Source of the DNA: Variovorax ginsengisoli
GTDB taxonomy: Bacteria > Pseudomonadota > Gammaproteobacteria > Burkholderiales > Burkholderiaceae_C
Length of the DNA stretch: 36,371 nucleotides
Direction: 5' to 3'
NCBI RefSeq assembly: GCF_030486595.1
Contig: NZ_JAUJZH010000049.1
Coordinates: 1-36,371 of the forward strand
Shown: positions 1 through 7,592 of the stretch, piece after piece
Layout: every line of letters begins with the position of its first letter
Numbering within the stretch: the first letter of the stretch is position 1
Notes under the pieces: generated by a model
What the model was told of the DNA's origin: nothing
Database searches by the model: none
Seen by the model: only the letters and a program-made list of their open reading frames with translations
Position numbers and translations under genes: made by a program

Positions 1-193
1 TGTTGATCGTGATGCCGCGCGCCTTTTCTTCAGGAGCCGCGTCGATCTGGTCGTAGGCCTTCGCTTCGCCGCCGAACTTGGCCGACAGCACGGTGGCGAT
101 CGCCGCCGTCAGCGTCGTCTTGCCATGGTCCACGTGACCGATCGTGCCCACGTTGACGTGCGGCTTCGTGCGGGTGAATTTTCCTTTTGCCAT
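1..193 (-). CDS. tuf: Elongation factor Tu, N-terminal part (cut by window edge)
   Basis: EF-Tu delivers aminoacyl-tRNA to the ribosome as a GTPase. Only the first 64 codons are present; the gene runs off the left edge. The protein starts MAKGKFTRTKPHVNVGTIGH and carries the P-loop GHVDHGKT at residues 18-25, followed by the start of switch I (ARGITIN). The ATG at 193 is preceded by AAGGA with six bases between. It is the last visible gene of the str operon, 122 bases after fusA, with no terminator seen in that gap, so it is probably cotranscribed. Betaproteobacteria usually carry a second tuf elsewhere; this window cannot show that. Confidence 0.97.
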   Translation of the reverse strand, partial: MAKGKFTRTKPHVNVGTIGHVDHGKTTLTAAIATVLSAKFGGEAKAYDQIDAAPEEKARGITIN

Positions 194-315
194 TTTCTAT
201 CCTTGAAAGAGCAGGCCCGTGTGGGGTTTAACGTCTGCACCCTGTTGCTGGTTCGTCCGCCACGGGCAGCGGAAGGCACAAGGTCGCAGACGGCGGGGCG
301 CAAGCCCCTGATGAA

Positions 316-2418
316 TTACTTCGAGCGCGACGCCACGATGGCTTCGGCCACGTTGCGCGGTGCTTCGGAGTAGTGCTTGAATTCCATCGTGTACGTGGCG
401 CGGCCTTGCGTGGCCGAACGCAGCGTGGTCGAGTAGCCGAACATTTCCGACAGCGGGACTTCAGCCTTGATGAGCTTGCCGCCGCCGATCATGTCGTCCA
501 TGCCCTGCACCATGCCGCGACGCGACGAGAGGTCGCCCATCACGTTGCCGGCGTAGTCTTCGGGCGTTTCGACTTCCACGGCCATCATCGGCTCCAGGAT
601 CACCGGCGAAGCCTTGCGGGCGCCTTCCTTGAAACCGAAGATCGCGGCCATCTTGAAGGCCATTTCGTTCGAGTCCACGTCGTGGTACGAGCCGAAGTGC
701 AGGGTGACCTTGACGTCGACGACCGGGTAGCCGGCCAGCACGCCTTGGGTCAGCGCTTCGATCACGCCCTTCTCGACCGCCGGGATGTACTCGCGCGGCA
801 CCACGCCGCCCTTGATCGCGTCGACGAACTCGAAACCCTTGCCGGCTTCGTTCGGCTCGAGCTTGAGCACCACGTGGCCGTACTGGCCCTTGCCGCCCGA
901 CTGGCGAACGAACTTGCCTTCGGCATCTTCGACCGTCTTGCGGATGGTTTCGCGATAGGCCACCTGCGGCTTGCCGACGTTGGCTTCGACACCGAACTCG
1001 CGCTTCATGCGGTCGACGATGATTTCGAGGTGAAGCTCGCCCATGCCGGAGATGATGGTCTGGCCGGATTCTTCGTCGGAACGAACGCGGAACGACGGAT
1101 CTTCCGAGGCCAGCCGCTGCAGCGCGATGCCCATTTTTTCCTGGTCGGCCTTGGTCTTCGGCTCGACGGCCTGCGAGATCACGGGCTCGGGGAATTCCAT
1201 GCGCTCGAGCGTGATGATCGCGTCAGGGTCGCACAGCGTTTCGCCGGTCGTGACGTCCTTCAGGCCCACGCAGGCGGCGATGTCGCCGGCGCGGATTTCG
1301 TCGATTTCAAGACGCTCGTTGGCGTGCATCTGCACGATACGGCCGATGCGTTCCTTCTTGCCCTTGACCGGGTTGTAGACGGTGTCGCCCTTGCTCAGAA
1401 CGCCCGAGTAGACGCGCACGAAGGTCAGCTGGCCGACGTAGGGGTCGGTCATGAGCTTGAATGCCAGCGCCGAGAACTTTTCCTCGTCGGTCGGCTTGCG
1501 GCTGGTTTCCTTTTCGTCGTCGTCGGTGCCTTCGACCGGCGGGATGTCCATCGGCGAGGGCATCAGCTCGATCACGGCGTCGAGCATGCGCTGCACGCCC
1601 TTGTTCTTGAACGCGCTGCCGCACATCATCGGCTGGATCTCGCCGGCGATGGTGCGGGTGCGCAGGCCGAGCGTGATCTCGGCTTCGGAGAGGTCGCCCT
1701 CTTCGAGGTACTTGTTCATGAGCTCTTCCGACGCTTCGGCGGCGCTCTCGACCATCTTCTCGCGCCATTCCTTGGCGGACTCGAGCAGTTCGGCCGGGAT
1801 TTCACGGTAGTCGAACTTCATGCCTTGCGAGGCTTCATCCCAGTAGATGGCCTTCATCTTGCGGAGGTCGACCACGCCCTGGAACTTGTCTTCGGCACCG
1901 ATCGGGATCACGATCGGCACGGGATTGGCCTTCAGGCGGTCGACCATCATCTGGCGCACGCGGAAGAAGTTGGCGCCGACGCGGTCCATCTTGTTGACGA
2001 ACGCGAGGCGGGGCACCTGGTACTTGTTGGCCTGGCGCCAGACGGTTTCGGACTGGGGCTGCACGCCGCCGACCGAGTCGTACACCATCACGGCGCCGTC
2101 GAGCACGCGCATCGAGCGCTCGACTTCAATCGTGAAGTCCACGTGGCCCGGGGTGTCGATGATGTTGATGCGGTGCTCGGGCATCGAGTGGTCCATGCCC
2201 TTCCAGAAGCAGGTCACGGCCGCCGAGGTGATCGTGATGCCGCGCTCTTGTTCCTGCTCCATCCAGTCGGTGGTCGCGGCGCCGTCATGCACCTCGCCCA
2301 GCTTGTGGGTCACGCCGGTGTAGAACAGGATGCGTTCGGTGGTGGTCGTTTTGCCGGCGTCGATGTGCGCCGAGATACCGATGTTGCGGTAGCGCTCGAT
2401 GGGGGTCTTGCGTGCCAT
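316..2418 (-). CDS. fusA: Elongation factor G
   Basis: EF-G is the GTPase that drives ribosomal translocation and, with RRF, ribosome recycling. The 700-residue length is normal. The start MARKTPIERYRNIGISAHID is chosen over an upstream in-frame ATG at 2454 because it matches the family and has GGAG eight bases before it. G-domain motifs are AHIDAGKT (residues 17-24), DTPGHVDF and NKMD; domains II to V follow. A short acidic segment (TDDDEKETSRKP) in the G'/domain II region resembles that of betaproteobacterial EF-G. It lies third in the str operon, after rpsG and before tuf, and is separated from rpsG by 87 bases that hold a strong hairpin. Confidence 0.98.
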   Translation of the reverse strand: MARKTPIERYRNIGISAHIDAGKTTTTERILFYTGVTHKLGEVHDGAATTDWMEQEQERGITITSAAVTCFWKGMDHSMPEHRINIIDTPGHVDFTIEVERSMRVLDGAVMVYDSVGGVQPQSETVWRQANKYQVPRLAFVNKMDRVGANFFRVRQMMVDRLKANPVPIVIPIGAEDKFQGVVDLRKMKAIYWDEASQGMKFDYREIPAELLESAKEWREKMVESAAEASEELMNKYLEEGDLSEAEITLGLRTRTIAGEIQPMMCGSAFKNKGVQRMLDAVIELMPSPMDIPPVEGTDDDEKETSRKPTDEEKFSALAFKLMTDPYVGQLTFVRVYSGVLSKGDTVYNPVKGKKERIGRIVQMHANERLEIDEIRAGDIAACVGLKDVTTGETLCDPDAIITLERMEFPEPVISQAVEPKTKADQEKMGIALQRLASEDPSFRVRSDEESGQTIISGMGELHLEIIVDRMKREFGVEANVGKPQVAYRETIRKTVEDAEGKFVRQSGGKGQYGHVVLKLEPNEAGKGFEFVDAIKGGVVPREYIPAVEKGVIEALTQGVLAGYPVVDVKVTLHFGSYHDVDSNEMAFKMAAIFGFKEGARKASPVILEPMMAVEVETPEDYAGNVMGDLSSRRGMVQGMDDMIGGGKLIKAEVPLSEMFGYSTTLRSATQGRATYTMEFKHYSEAPRNVAEAIVASRSK

Positions 2419-2442
2419 GAAATTTACTCCGTTAACGGATGA

Positions 2443-2475
2443 AAGCCCGCCCACCGCTCTCGGTGGGTCGGGCTT
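2443..2475 (-). other. Intercistronic hairpin between rpsG and fusA
   Basis: An inverted repeat pairs AAGCCCG + CCCACCG (2443-2456) with CGGTGGG + CGGGCTT (2461-2475), leaving a four-base loop and one bulged base. Read on the minus strand the stem is followed by only TTTC, so it is at best a weak terminator inside the str operon. It could instead cause partial termination, act as an RNA-processing site or protect the rpsL-rpsG 3' end. The structure is seen directly; the role is inferred. Confidence 0.6.
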
Positions 2476-2505
2476 CCAGCCTGTCTGATTTGGGGGGACG
2501 AGCTC

Positions 2506-2979
2506 TTAGAAGCGGAAGTGGCTGAAGGCCTTGTTGGCTTCGGCCATGCGATGCACTTCATCGCGCTTCTTCATGGCGCCGCCACGGCCTTCCGTGGCTT
2601 CCATGAGTTCGTTGGCCAGACGCAGGGCCATCGACTTTTCGCCGCGCTTGCGGGCGGCTTCCTTGATCCAGCGCATCGACAGCGCCAGACGACGGACCGG
2701 GCGCACTTCGACCGGCACCTGGTAGTTCGCACCGCCGACGCGGCGCGACTTCACTTCGACCATCGGCTTCACGTTGTTGATGGCGATGGTGAAAGCTTCC
2801 AGCGGGTCCTTGCCCGGGTTCTTCTTCTCGATCTGGTCGAGCGCACCGTAGATGATGCGCTCGGCGATCGCCTTCTTGCCGCCTTCCATGATCACGTTCA
2901 TGAACTTCGACAGCTCGACATTGCCGTACTTGGGATCCGGCAGGATTTCACGTTTGGGGACTTCGCGACGACGTGGCAT
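2506..2979 (-). CDS. rpsG: 30S ribosomal protein S7
   Basis: S7 nucleates assembly of the 30S head by binding the 3' major domain of 16S rRNA, and lies near the E site. The 157-residue product begins MPRRREVPKREILPDPKYGN and contains typical S7 stretches (MNVIMEGGKKAIAERI, RVGGANYQVPVEVRP). The ATG at 2979 has AGAGGT upstream. In enterobacteria S7 represses its own operon by binding between rpsL and rpsG; here that gap is 147 bases and contains a GNRA-capped hairpin just upstream of the ribosome-binding site, consistent with similar control but not proof of it. Confidence 0.98.
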   Translation of the reverse strand: MPRRREVPKREILPDPKYGNVELSKFMNVIMEGGKKAIAERIIYGALDQIEKKNPGKDPLEAFTIAINNVKPMVEVKSRRVGGANYQVPVEVRPVRRLALSMRWIKEAARKRGEKSMALRLANELMEATEGRGGAMKKRDEVHRMAEANKAFSHFRF

Positions 2980-3001
2980 GTTACTAACCTCTTTGCTTCA
3001 G

Positions 3002-3032
3002 TTGGCGCCTTTGCAGGCACCGCGAGAGCCAA
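3002..3032 (-). promoter_or_regulatory. Hairpin with GCAA tetraloop upstream of rpsG, possible S7 control site
   Basis: On the minus strand, seven pairs (3015-3021 with 3004-3010, one of them G-U) close a GCAA tetraloop at 3011-3014. Flanking TTGGC/GCCAA arms (3028-3032 and 3002-3006) could form an alternative or extended stem. It ends about 22 bases before the rpsG start. The position matches the rpsL-rpsG interval where S7 acts as a translational repressor in E. coli, but I cannot show sequence similarity to the 16S rRNA S7 site by eye. Confidence 0.4.
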
Positions 3033-3126
3033 CAAGAACTCTCACTTACTCGACCCAATATCGGGTCACTTCGTTCGATGCGCCGGCCAGGGCACCCGAA
3101 CACCGCTGAATGAAATACAGAAGGGC

Positions 3127-3504
3127 TTAGGCCTTCTTGGGACGCTTCGCGCCGTACTTGGAACGCGACTGCTTGCGGTCTTTCACGCCTTGCAAGTCGA
3201 GCGAACCGCGCACGATGTGGTAGCGAACACCGGGCAAGTCCTTGACACGACCGCCGCGAACCAGCACGACGCTGTGTTCCTGCAGGTTGTGGCCTTCGCC
3301 GCCGATGTAGGAAATGACTTCGAAGCCGTTCGTCAGGCGCACCTTGGCGACCTTGCGCAGCGCCGAATTCGGCTTTTTCGGGGTCGTGGTGTAGACCCGG
3401 GTGCAGACACCGCGACGCTGCGGCGAGTTCTGCATGGCAGGGCTCTTCGAATTGATCTTTTCGACCGTCCGACCCTGACGCACCAGTTGATTGATGGTTG
3501 GCAT
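3127..3504 (-). CDS. rpsL: 30S ribosomal protein S12
   Basis: S12 sits at the decoding centre and controls accuracy. The 125-residue protein starts MPTINQLVRQGR; an upstream in-frame ATG at 3633 is rejected because it would add 43 unrelated residues. The streptomycin-related segment TTTPKKPNSALRK and the second segment GGRVKDLPGVRYH both look wild-type, so no resistance substitution is evident. It is the first gene of the str operon; the rpoBC genes are not directly upstream, and the operon has its own promoter region at 3600-3640. Confidence 0.98.
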   Translation of the reverse strand: MPTINQLVRQGRTVEKINSKSPAMQNSPQRRGVCTRVYTTTPKKPNSALRKVAKVRLTNGFEVISYIGGEGHNLQEHSVVLVRGGRVKDLPGVRYHIVRGSLDLQGVKDRKQSRSKYGAKRPKKA

Positions 3505-3621
3505 GAATGAATAAGTCCCAAAACTGCCCCCGCAGGCCCTAGGCGTGAACCGGCCGGACGGGGAAACGACCAAGAACTGGTCGAAAACGTGAATCCCTTC
3601 GGAAATTCCGAAAAGCCCACG

Positions 3622-3627
3622 AGTATA
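3622..3627 (-). promoter_or_regulatory. Probable -10 element of the str operon promoter
   Basis: The minus strand reads TATACT here (five of six to TATAAT), giving a start near 3615 and a leader of about 110 bases before rpsL. No good -35 hexamer is found 16-18 bases further upstream, so the assignment rests on the -10 box and on its position between dacA and rpsL. Confidence 0.5.
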
Positions 3628-3646
3628 CAACACCCGTTGCCAGGTT

Positions 3647-3666
3647 GGGCTAACTTTGTGTAGCCC
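3647..3666. other. Dyad between dacA and the str promoter
   Basis: GGGCTA (3647-3652) and TAGCCC (3661-3666) form a six-pair inverted repeat with an eight-base loop, ten bases after the dacA stop codon. No T-tract follows on the minus strand, so it is not a convincing terminator. It overlaps the place where a -35 element for rpsL would lie. Confidence 0.35.
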
Positions 3667-3675
3667 GGCCCGGCA

Positions 3676-4845
3676 CTACTTGATCCAGAGGCGGACGGCG
3701 TCCCAGGCACGCCCCAGGACACCGGCTTGCTGGACCGCATCCAGCGCCAACAGCGGCACTTCGGCCACCGGCTCGTCGCCGAGCGTGACCTTCAGGGAGC
3801 CGACCGGCTGGAACTTGGTGAAGGGCGCGACCAGCGGATCGGGGCGCACCACCTGGGTCTTGATCTTGGCTGCCGCGCCGGCCGGCACGGCGACCACGAT
3901 GGCGTCGGGGCGGCCCAGCTTGACAGTGTTCTGATTGCCCTTCCAGACGGCGGGCGTCGCCACGGCCTGATTGGCTTCGAACAGGCGGACGGCGTCGAAG
4001 GCGGTGTAGCCCCAGTTCAGCAGCTTCTGCGACTCGTTGGCGCGGGCGTTCTCGCTGGCCGTGCCCAGCACGATCGACAGCAGGCGGCGGCCGCCCGTCA
4101 GGTTCGGGAAGTCACGCTTGGCGGTCGCGACCATGCCGTAGCCCGCCGCCGGCGTATGGCCGGTCTTGAGGCCATCGACCGTCGGATCGCGGAACAGCAG
4201 CAGGTTGCGATTGGTCTCGTTGGTCGAGGGCGTGCCCGGCAAGCGGTACTTCTTGATCGCGTAGTAGTGCAGGTACTCGGGGAAGTCGCGCATCAGGCGG
4301 GTCGCCAGGATGCCCAGGTCGCGCGCGGTGGTGGTGTGGCCCGGCTCGGTCAGGCCTTCGGGGTTCTTGTAGGTCGTGTTCTTCATGCCGAGGGCCTTGG
4401 CCTGCTCGTTCATGAGTTCGACGAAGTGCTCGACCGTGCCGCCCACGCCTTCGGCCAGCGCCACCGTGGCGTCGTTGCCCGACTGCACGATCACGCCCTT
4501 GAGCAGGTCCTCGACCGGGACCTGCATCTTCGGGTCGATGAACATCCGTGCGCCGGGCATCTTCCAGGCCCGCGCACTGACCGGCAGGGTCTGCGTCAAA
4601 GTGATCTTTTGGGCGCGCAGCGCGTCGAAGACCAGATAGGCCGTCATCAGCTTGGTCAACGAGGCCGGCTCGACGGCGGCGTCGATGTCCTTCTGGGCCA
4701 AGGTCTGGTTGGCCGTGACATCCAGCAACAGGAAGCTGCGGGCCGCCACCTCGGGCGGCGTCGGCACCTGGGCCCCGGCGGCAAGACACGAAAATGCGGC
4801 GGCAGCCACTGCGAAGGCGCGCAGCGCTTCAACGAAACGGTTCAT
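3676..4845 (-). CDS. dacA: D-alanyl-D-alanine carboxypeptidase (PBP5/6 family)
   Basis: This periplasmic, inner-membrane-anchored low-molecular-weight PBP removes the terminal D-Ala from peptidoglycan pentapeptides. It has 389 residues with an N-terminal signal sequence ending near AAGAQ. The active-site motifs are SLTK (Ser62-Lys65), SGN (122-124) and KTG (227-229), followed by the beta-rich C-terminal domain and a terminal amphipathic helix (RAWDAVRLWIK) typical of membrane anchoring. It is the last gene of the hemJ-vanZ-fdx-hydrolase-dacA unit, 11 bases after the hydrolase. Whether it is dacA or a dacC-type paralogue cannot be decided here. Confidence 0.94.
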   Translation of the reverse strand: MNRFVEALRAFAVAAAAFSCLAAGAQVPTPPEVAARSFLLLDVTANQTLAQKDIDAAVEPASLTKLMTAYLVFDALRAQKITLTQTLPVSARAWKMPGARMFIDPKMQVPVEDLLKGVIVQSGNDATVALAEGVGGTVEHFVELMNEQAKALGMKNTTYKNPEGLTEPGHTTTARDLGILATRLMRDFPEYLHYYAIKKYRLPGTPSTNETNRNLLLFRDPTVDGLKTGHTPAAGYGMVATAKRDFPNLTGGRRLLSIVLGTASENARANESQKLLNWGYTAFDAVRLFEANQAVATPAVWKGNQNTVKLGRPDAIVVAVPAGAAAKIKTQVVRPDPLVAPFTKFQPVGSLKVTLGDEPVAEVPLLALDAVQQAGVLGRAWDAVRLWIK

Positions 4846-4856
4846 GGGGGAAAAGA

Positions 4857-5489
4857 CTAGCCCGCGCGCAGGTGGCGGACGACGAGATTCTTGAGCAGCG
4901 GCAATTGTCCGTGAAAGAAATGGCCGCCCCCGGGAACTACTGTGACAGGAAGTGACTGCGGCCGCGCCCAGTCCATGACGGCGGCCAGTGGCACCGTGTC
5001 GTCCTGCTCGCCGTGCACCACCAGCGCGCGCTCGTGGGCGGCCTGCGGCAAACTCGCCACCGAGAAGCGGGAGGCCGCCGTTCCGACCAGCACCACCTGG
5101 CGGATGTCGCGCGCCGCCCAGAGCTTGTCGATGGCGCAGCTGGCGACGAAGGCGCCGAACGAAAAGCCGGCGATCGACAGCGGCCCCTCGGGTGCCAGCT
5201 GCGCGACCACCTCGCGCATGTCGTCACATTCGCCGCGGCCTTCGTCGTGCACGCCCTCGCTGGCACCGACGCCGCGGAAATTGAAGCGGACCGCGGTCCA
5301 GCCGCAGCTGACGAAGGCGCGCGCCAGGGTCTGCACGACCTTGTTGTCCATGGTGCCGCCGAACAGCGGATGCGGATGGGCGATCACCGCGACGCCCAGC
5401 GCCGGCACAGCGTCGGCCGCACGGTCGCGCAGCACCTCGATGGCGCCGGCGGCGCCCTGGATCCGGAGCTTCTCGGTCTGCGAATTCAT
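4857..5489 (-). CDS. Alpha/beta hydrolase (serine hydrolase, dienelactone-hydrolase-like)
   Basis: A 210-residue cytoplasmic alpha/beta hydrolase of the short bacterial type often labelled YfhR/COG2945-like. The oxyanion region is AHPHPLFGGTMDNK (residues 37-50), the nucleophile elbow is GFSFGA (Ser110), and the likely acid and base are Asp163/164 (GEQDDTVP) and His190 (GGGHFFHG). RFNFRGVGASEG is the usual conserved strand-loop of this family. The physiological substrate is unknown. It lies between the ferredoxin gene (13-base gap) and dacA (11-base gap), so it is almost certainly cotranscribed with them. Confidence 0.88.
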   Translation of the reverse strand: MNSQTEKLRIQGAAGAIEVLRDRAADAVPALGVAVIAHPHPLFGGTMDNKVVQTLARAFVSCGWTAVRFNFRGVGASEGVHDEGRGECDDMREVVAQLAPEGPLSIAGFSFGAFVASCAIDKLWAARDIRQVVLVGTAASRFSVASLPQAAHERALVVHGEQDDTVPLAAVMDWARPQSLPVTVVPGGGHFFHGQLPLLKNLVVRHLRAG

Positions 5490-5502
5490 GGCCGACCGCC
5501 CC

Positions 5503-5856
5503 TCAGCGCCCGACGTCGGGCGCGAGCAGCAGCCGTTCGACCACTTCGCCGTTCTTCAGGTGCGACTCGACGATCTCGTCGATGTCGTCGGCATCGACGA
5601 AGGTGTACCAGACCGCCTCCGGATAGACCACCGCGACCGGGCCGCCCGCGCAGCGGTCCAGGCAGCCGGCCTTGTTGACCCGGACCTTGCCCGGCCCGGC
5701 CAGGCCGGCCTCCCTGACGCGCGATTTGCAGCGGTCGAATCCGGCCTGCGCCTGGTGCTTGGAGCAGGAGTCCTCGTCGCCCTTGCGTTCGTTCAGGCAG
5801 AAGAAGATGTGGCGGCCGTAATAACCCGTCGGCGGGGGCGTGCTGGAACTCGACAT
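5503..5856 (-). CDS. Thioredoxin-like [2Fe-2S] ferredoxin
   Basis: A 117-residue protein of the thioredoxin-fold ferredoxin family, related to the NuoE-type module. Four cysteines fit the cluster pattern Cys20-x10-Cys31-x33-Cys65-x3-Cys69 (the last two in AGCLDRC); Cys43 is extra. The N-terminal GRHIFFCLNER matches the family's first strand. A soluble electron carrier is expected, but its redox partner is not known. It sits between the VanZ-family gene (9-base gap) and the hydrolase gene. Its place in the same transcript as a HemJ-like oxidase is suggestive but does not prove a link to haem synthesis. Confidence 0.88.
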   Translation of the reverse strand: MSSSSTPPPTGYYGRHIFFCLNERKGDEDSCSKHQAQAGFDRCKSRVREAGLAGPGKVRVNKAGCLDRCAGGPVAVVYPEAVWYTFVDADDIDEIVESHLKNGEVVERLLLAPDVGR

Positions 5857-5865
5857 CGCCCGATT

Positions 5866-6987
5866 CTATGGAGCCGGCGCCCCCGGCGCGCGGCGCGAGA
5901 GCACGGCCAGCACGTAAGCGAGGGTTGCAAACGGCCAGAGCCATCCCAGCCACTGCGCCAACCCGTGGAAGCGGATGAACCGCCCCTGCTCCCAGGTCGC
6001 CAGCGTCTGGGCGAAATAGGCGCTCTCGGGCGCCTGGTTCAGCAGGCTCAGGTGCACTACCAGCGCGATCAGCAGCAGGGCCGCGCAAAGCCGCCGCGGC
6101 GCGCCGAGCAGCAGCACGCCGACGATCAGCGCCGCCGCGATCCCGACCTGGACCGGCAGGCTCAGCCAGGCCCAGGCGTGCGGGGGGCCGTAGCTGAGGG
6201 CCGCCGAGAGCGCCGAGGCCGCCACCCCGGCCAGCAGGATCGAGGGCAGCAGGATCGCCCGCCGGGCGACCGAGCGCGTGATCAGGAAGCCGAGCAGGCA
6301 GGGCACCAGCGCACCCAGCATCACGCACAGCAGTTCGACCCCCGGCACCAGCGGCTCGAGCTCGAACTGGCGCACCGGCATCCAGTCGATGAAGGGCGTG
6401 TCGACCAGCCAGTCGGCGATGGCGGCTTCGAGCCGCTCGAACACCTGGCCCAGGCCGAAGCTGACCGCGGCCGGAAAGAGCAGCGCGACCGGCCACAGGG
6501 CCAGCAGCACCAGGCCGCCGCGCGAATCCTCGAAGAACCAGTTCGATCGGGTCCGCTGCCAGTGCGCCACTGCGCCGAGCCGCTCGAGCGCCGCCGCCGT
6601 CACCGCGCCGGCCAGGACGCCAGCTATGTTGAGCCCGAGGTCGACGTTGGACGGAATGCGCGCCGGCAGGTAGCTCTGCAGCGTCTCCATGGCGAACGAG
6701 ATCACCGCCCCGACCGCGGTGGCTCGCAGCACCGCGCCGACGGCGCCGGTGCCCGGCCGGTTGCGGATCACCGCGATGGCGGCCAGGAAACCCAGCGGCA
6801 TGTAGCCGACGACGTTGATGCCGAAGTCGAAGGCGGTCCAGTACTTGGGCCACGGCGCCGCCAGGTAGGCCCAGGGCGCGATGCCCTGGTCGCGCCAGTC
6901 GGCGAACGGGTAGAGGCTGGCGTAGACGATCAGCGCGGCATAGGCCAGCGCCAGGGGCAAGGCGACGGACTTGTGCTGCGTGGCCAC
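5866..6987 (-). CDS. VanZ family integral membrane protein
   Basis: A 373-residue, very hydrophobic protein. The N-terminal ~125 residues look like a VanZ-like domain (YASLYPFADWR, FDFGINVVGYMPLGFLAAIA, ETLQSYLPARIPSNVDLGLN); several further membrane helices follow, to about nine or ten in all. VanZ homologues confer low-level teicoplanin resistance in enterococci, but the role of proteobacterial members is unknown. The start is a GTG at 6987, five bases after the hemJ-like stop, with no strong ribosome-binding site, so translational coupling is likely. Confidence 0.85.
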   Translation of the reverse strand: MATQHKSVALPLALAYAALIVYASLYPFADWRDQGIAPWAYLAAPWPKYWTAFDFGINVVGYMPLGFLAAIAVIRNRPGTGAVGAVLRATAVGAVISFAMETLQSYLPARIPSNVDLGLNIAGVLAGAVTAAALERLGAVAHWQRTRSNWFFEDSRGGLVLLALWPVALLFPAAVSFGLGQVFERLEAAIADWLVDTPFIDWMPVRQFELEPLVPGVELLCVMLGALVPCLLGFLITRSVARRAILLPSILLAGVAASALSAALSYGPPHAWAWLSLPVQVGIAAALIVGVLLLGAPRRLCAALLLIALVVHLSLLNQAPESAYFAQTLATWEQGRFIRFHGLAQWLGWLWPFATLAYVLAVLSRRAPGAPAP

Positions 6988-6992
6988 CGCAC

Positions 6993-7421
6993 TCAGAACG
7001 GCTTGACGACCACCAGGATCACGATCGCCAGCAGCAGCAGCACCGGCAGTTCGTTGAACCAGCGGTAGAAGCGGTGGCTACGACGATCGGTGCCGGCGAC
7101 GAAGCGGCGCAGCAGCACGCCGCAACCGTGGTGGTAGCCGAGCACCAAGACCACCAGGGCCAGCTTGGCATGCATCCATCCGTTGCCCGGTCCGCGCCCG
7201 ATGCCGTAGCCAAGCCAGAGCCAGAGGCCGAAGGCGAGCGCGGGCAGCGCCAGCAAGGTGGTGAAGCGAAACAGCTTGCGCGCCATCAGCAGCAGGCGGC
7301 TGCGCTCGGCGACCGATTCGGGCGCCACCAGCGCCAGGTTGACGAAGATGCGCGGCAGGTAGAACAGCCCGGCGAACCAGCTGGCGATGAAGACGATGTG
7401 CAGCGATTTGACCCAGAGCAT
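6993..7421 (-). CDS. hemJ: HemJ-type protoporphyrinogen IX oxidase (CopD-like)
   Basis: HemJ is a small membrane protein that oxidises protoporphyrinogen IX to protoporphyrin IX, the penultimate step of haem synthesis, in bacteria lacking HemG or HemY. The 142-residue product has about four membrane helices. It shows family hallmarks: LHIVFIASWFAGLFYLPRIF with His8, and the helix GNGWMHAKLALVVLVLGYHH. It is often annotated only as a CopD family protein. Its position opposite hemB supports a haem role. It heads a five-gene operon. No Shine-Dalgarno sequence precedes the ATG; a -10-like TAAACT at 7428-7433 lies just upstream, and a terminator-bearing leader lies further upstream. Confidence 0.8.
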   Translation of the reverse strand: MLWVKSLHIVFIASWFAGLFYLPRIFVNLALVAPESVAERSRLLLMARKLFRFTTLLALPALAFGLWLWLGYGIGRGPGNGWMHAKLALVVLVLGYHHGCGVLLRRFVAGTDRRSHRFYRWFNELPVLLLLAIVILVVVKPF

Positions 7422-7463
7422 GGCGGCAGTTTAGGTGGTCGCGTTTCGCCGCGCGGTCGCGGC

Positions 7464-7479
7464 CGTCCGCTGGCGGACG
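7464..7479. other. Short hairpin between the sRNA terminator and hemJ
   Basis: CGTCCG (7464-7469) pairs with CGGACG (7474-7479) across a four-base loop. On the minus strand it follows the T-tract of the terminator and precedes hemJ by about 40 bases. No function is evident. Confidence 0.3.
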
Positions 7480-7482
7480 CGC

Positions 7483-7514
7483 AAAAAAAAGCCCGACGTC
7501 AAAACGTCGGGCTT
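7483..7514 (-). terminator. Intrinsic terminator of the candidate sRNA/leader
   Basis: AAGCCCGACGT (7489-7499) pairs with ACGTCGGGCTT (7504-7514) over a four-base loop. On the minus strand the stem runs into eight T (7483-7490, partly shared with the stem base). The T-tract is only on that side, so it stops minus-strand transcription coming from about 7585. The segment 7509-7514 can alternatively pair with 7518-7523 (GGGCTT), which would break the terminator. Confidence 0.9.
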
Positions 7515-7585
7515 GGGAAGCCCTTTTGCTGTCACACATCAAGGCACCCGCTCAGGGAGGAAAAGCGGGGGGCAGCAAGCCGCCC
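7483..7585 (-). ncRNA. Candidate small RNA or hemJ-operon attenuator leader
   Basis: The minus strand carries a complete small transcription unit with no plausible ORF. A promoter at 7593-7621 predicts a start near 7585. The RNA would then fold into two adjacent hairpins. The first is 7570-7585 (GGGC/GCCC outer pairs). The second has stem CCCGCT/AGCGGG (7564-7569 with 7547-7552) and an 11-base loop containing CCUCCC, complementary to Shine-Dalgarno sequences. It ends in a strong intrinsic terminator at 7483-7514. Because hemJ starts 62 bases beyond the terminator on the same strand, it could be a free small RNA of about 100 nt or a terminated leader of the hemJ operon. I do not recognise it as 6S, tmRNA or a known riboswitch class. 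Confidence 0.6.
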
Positions 7586-7592
7586 AAGACAG

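Noticed and set aside
373..2442. Long plus-strand open frame opposite fusA
   Set aside because: It is the antisense shadow of fusA in GC-rich DNA, rich in His, Arg, Asp and Val without any family resemblance.
3127..3504. Streptomycin-resistance change in S12
   Set aside because: Both relevant segments (PKKPNS and GGRVKDLPGV) carry the usual lysines.
4942..7068. 708-codon plus-strand open frame across the hydrolase, ferredoxin and VanZ genes
   Set aside because: It crosses three well-supported genes on the other strand, and its composition (Arg, Gln, Pro, Ala, Asp) is that of GC-rich noise.
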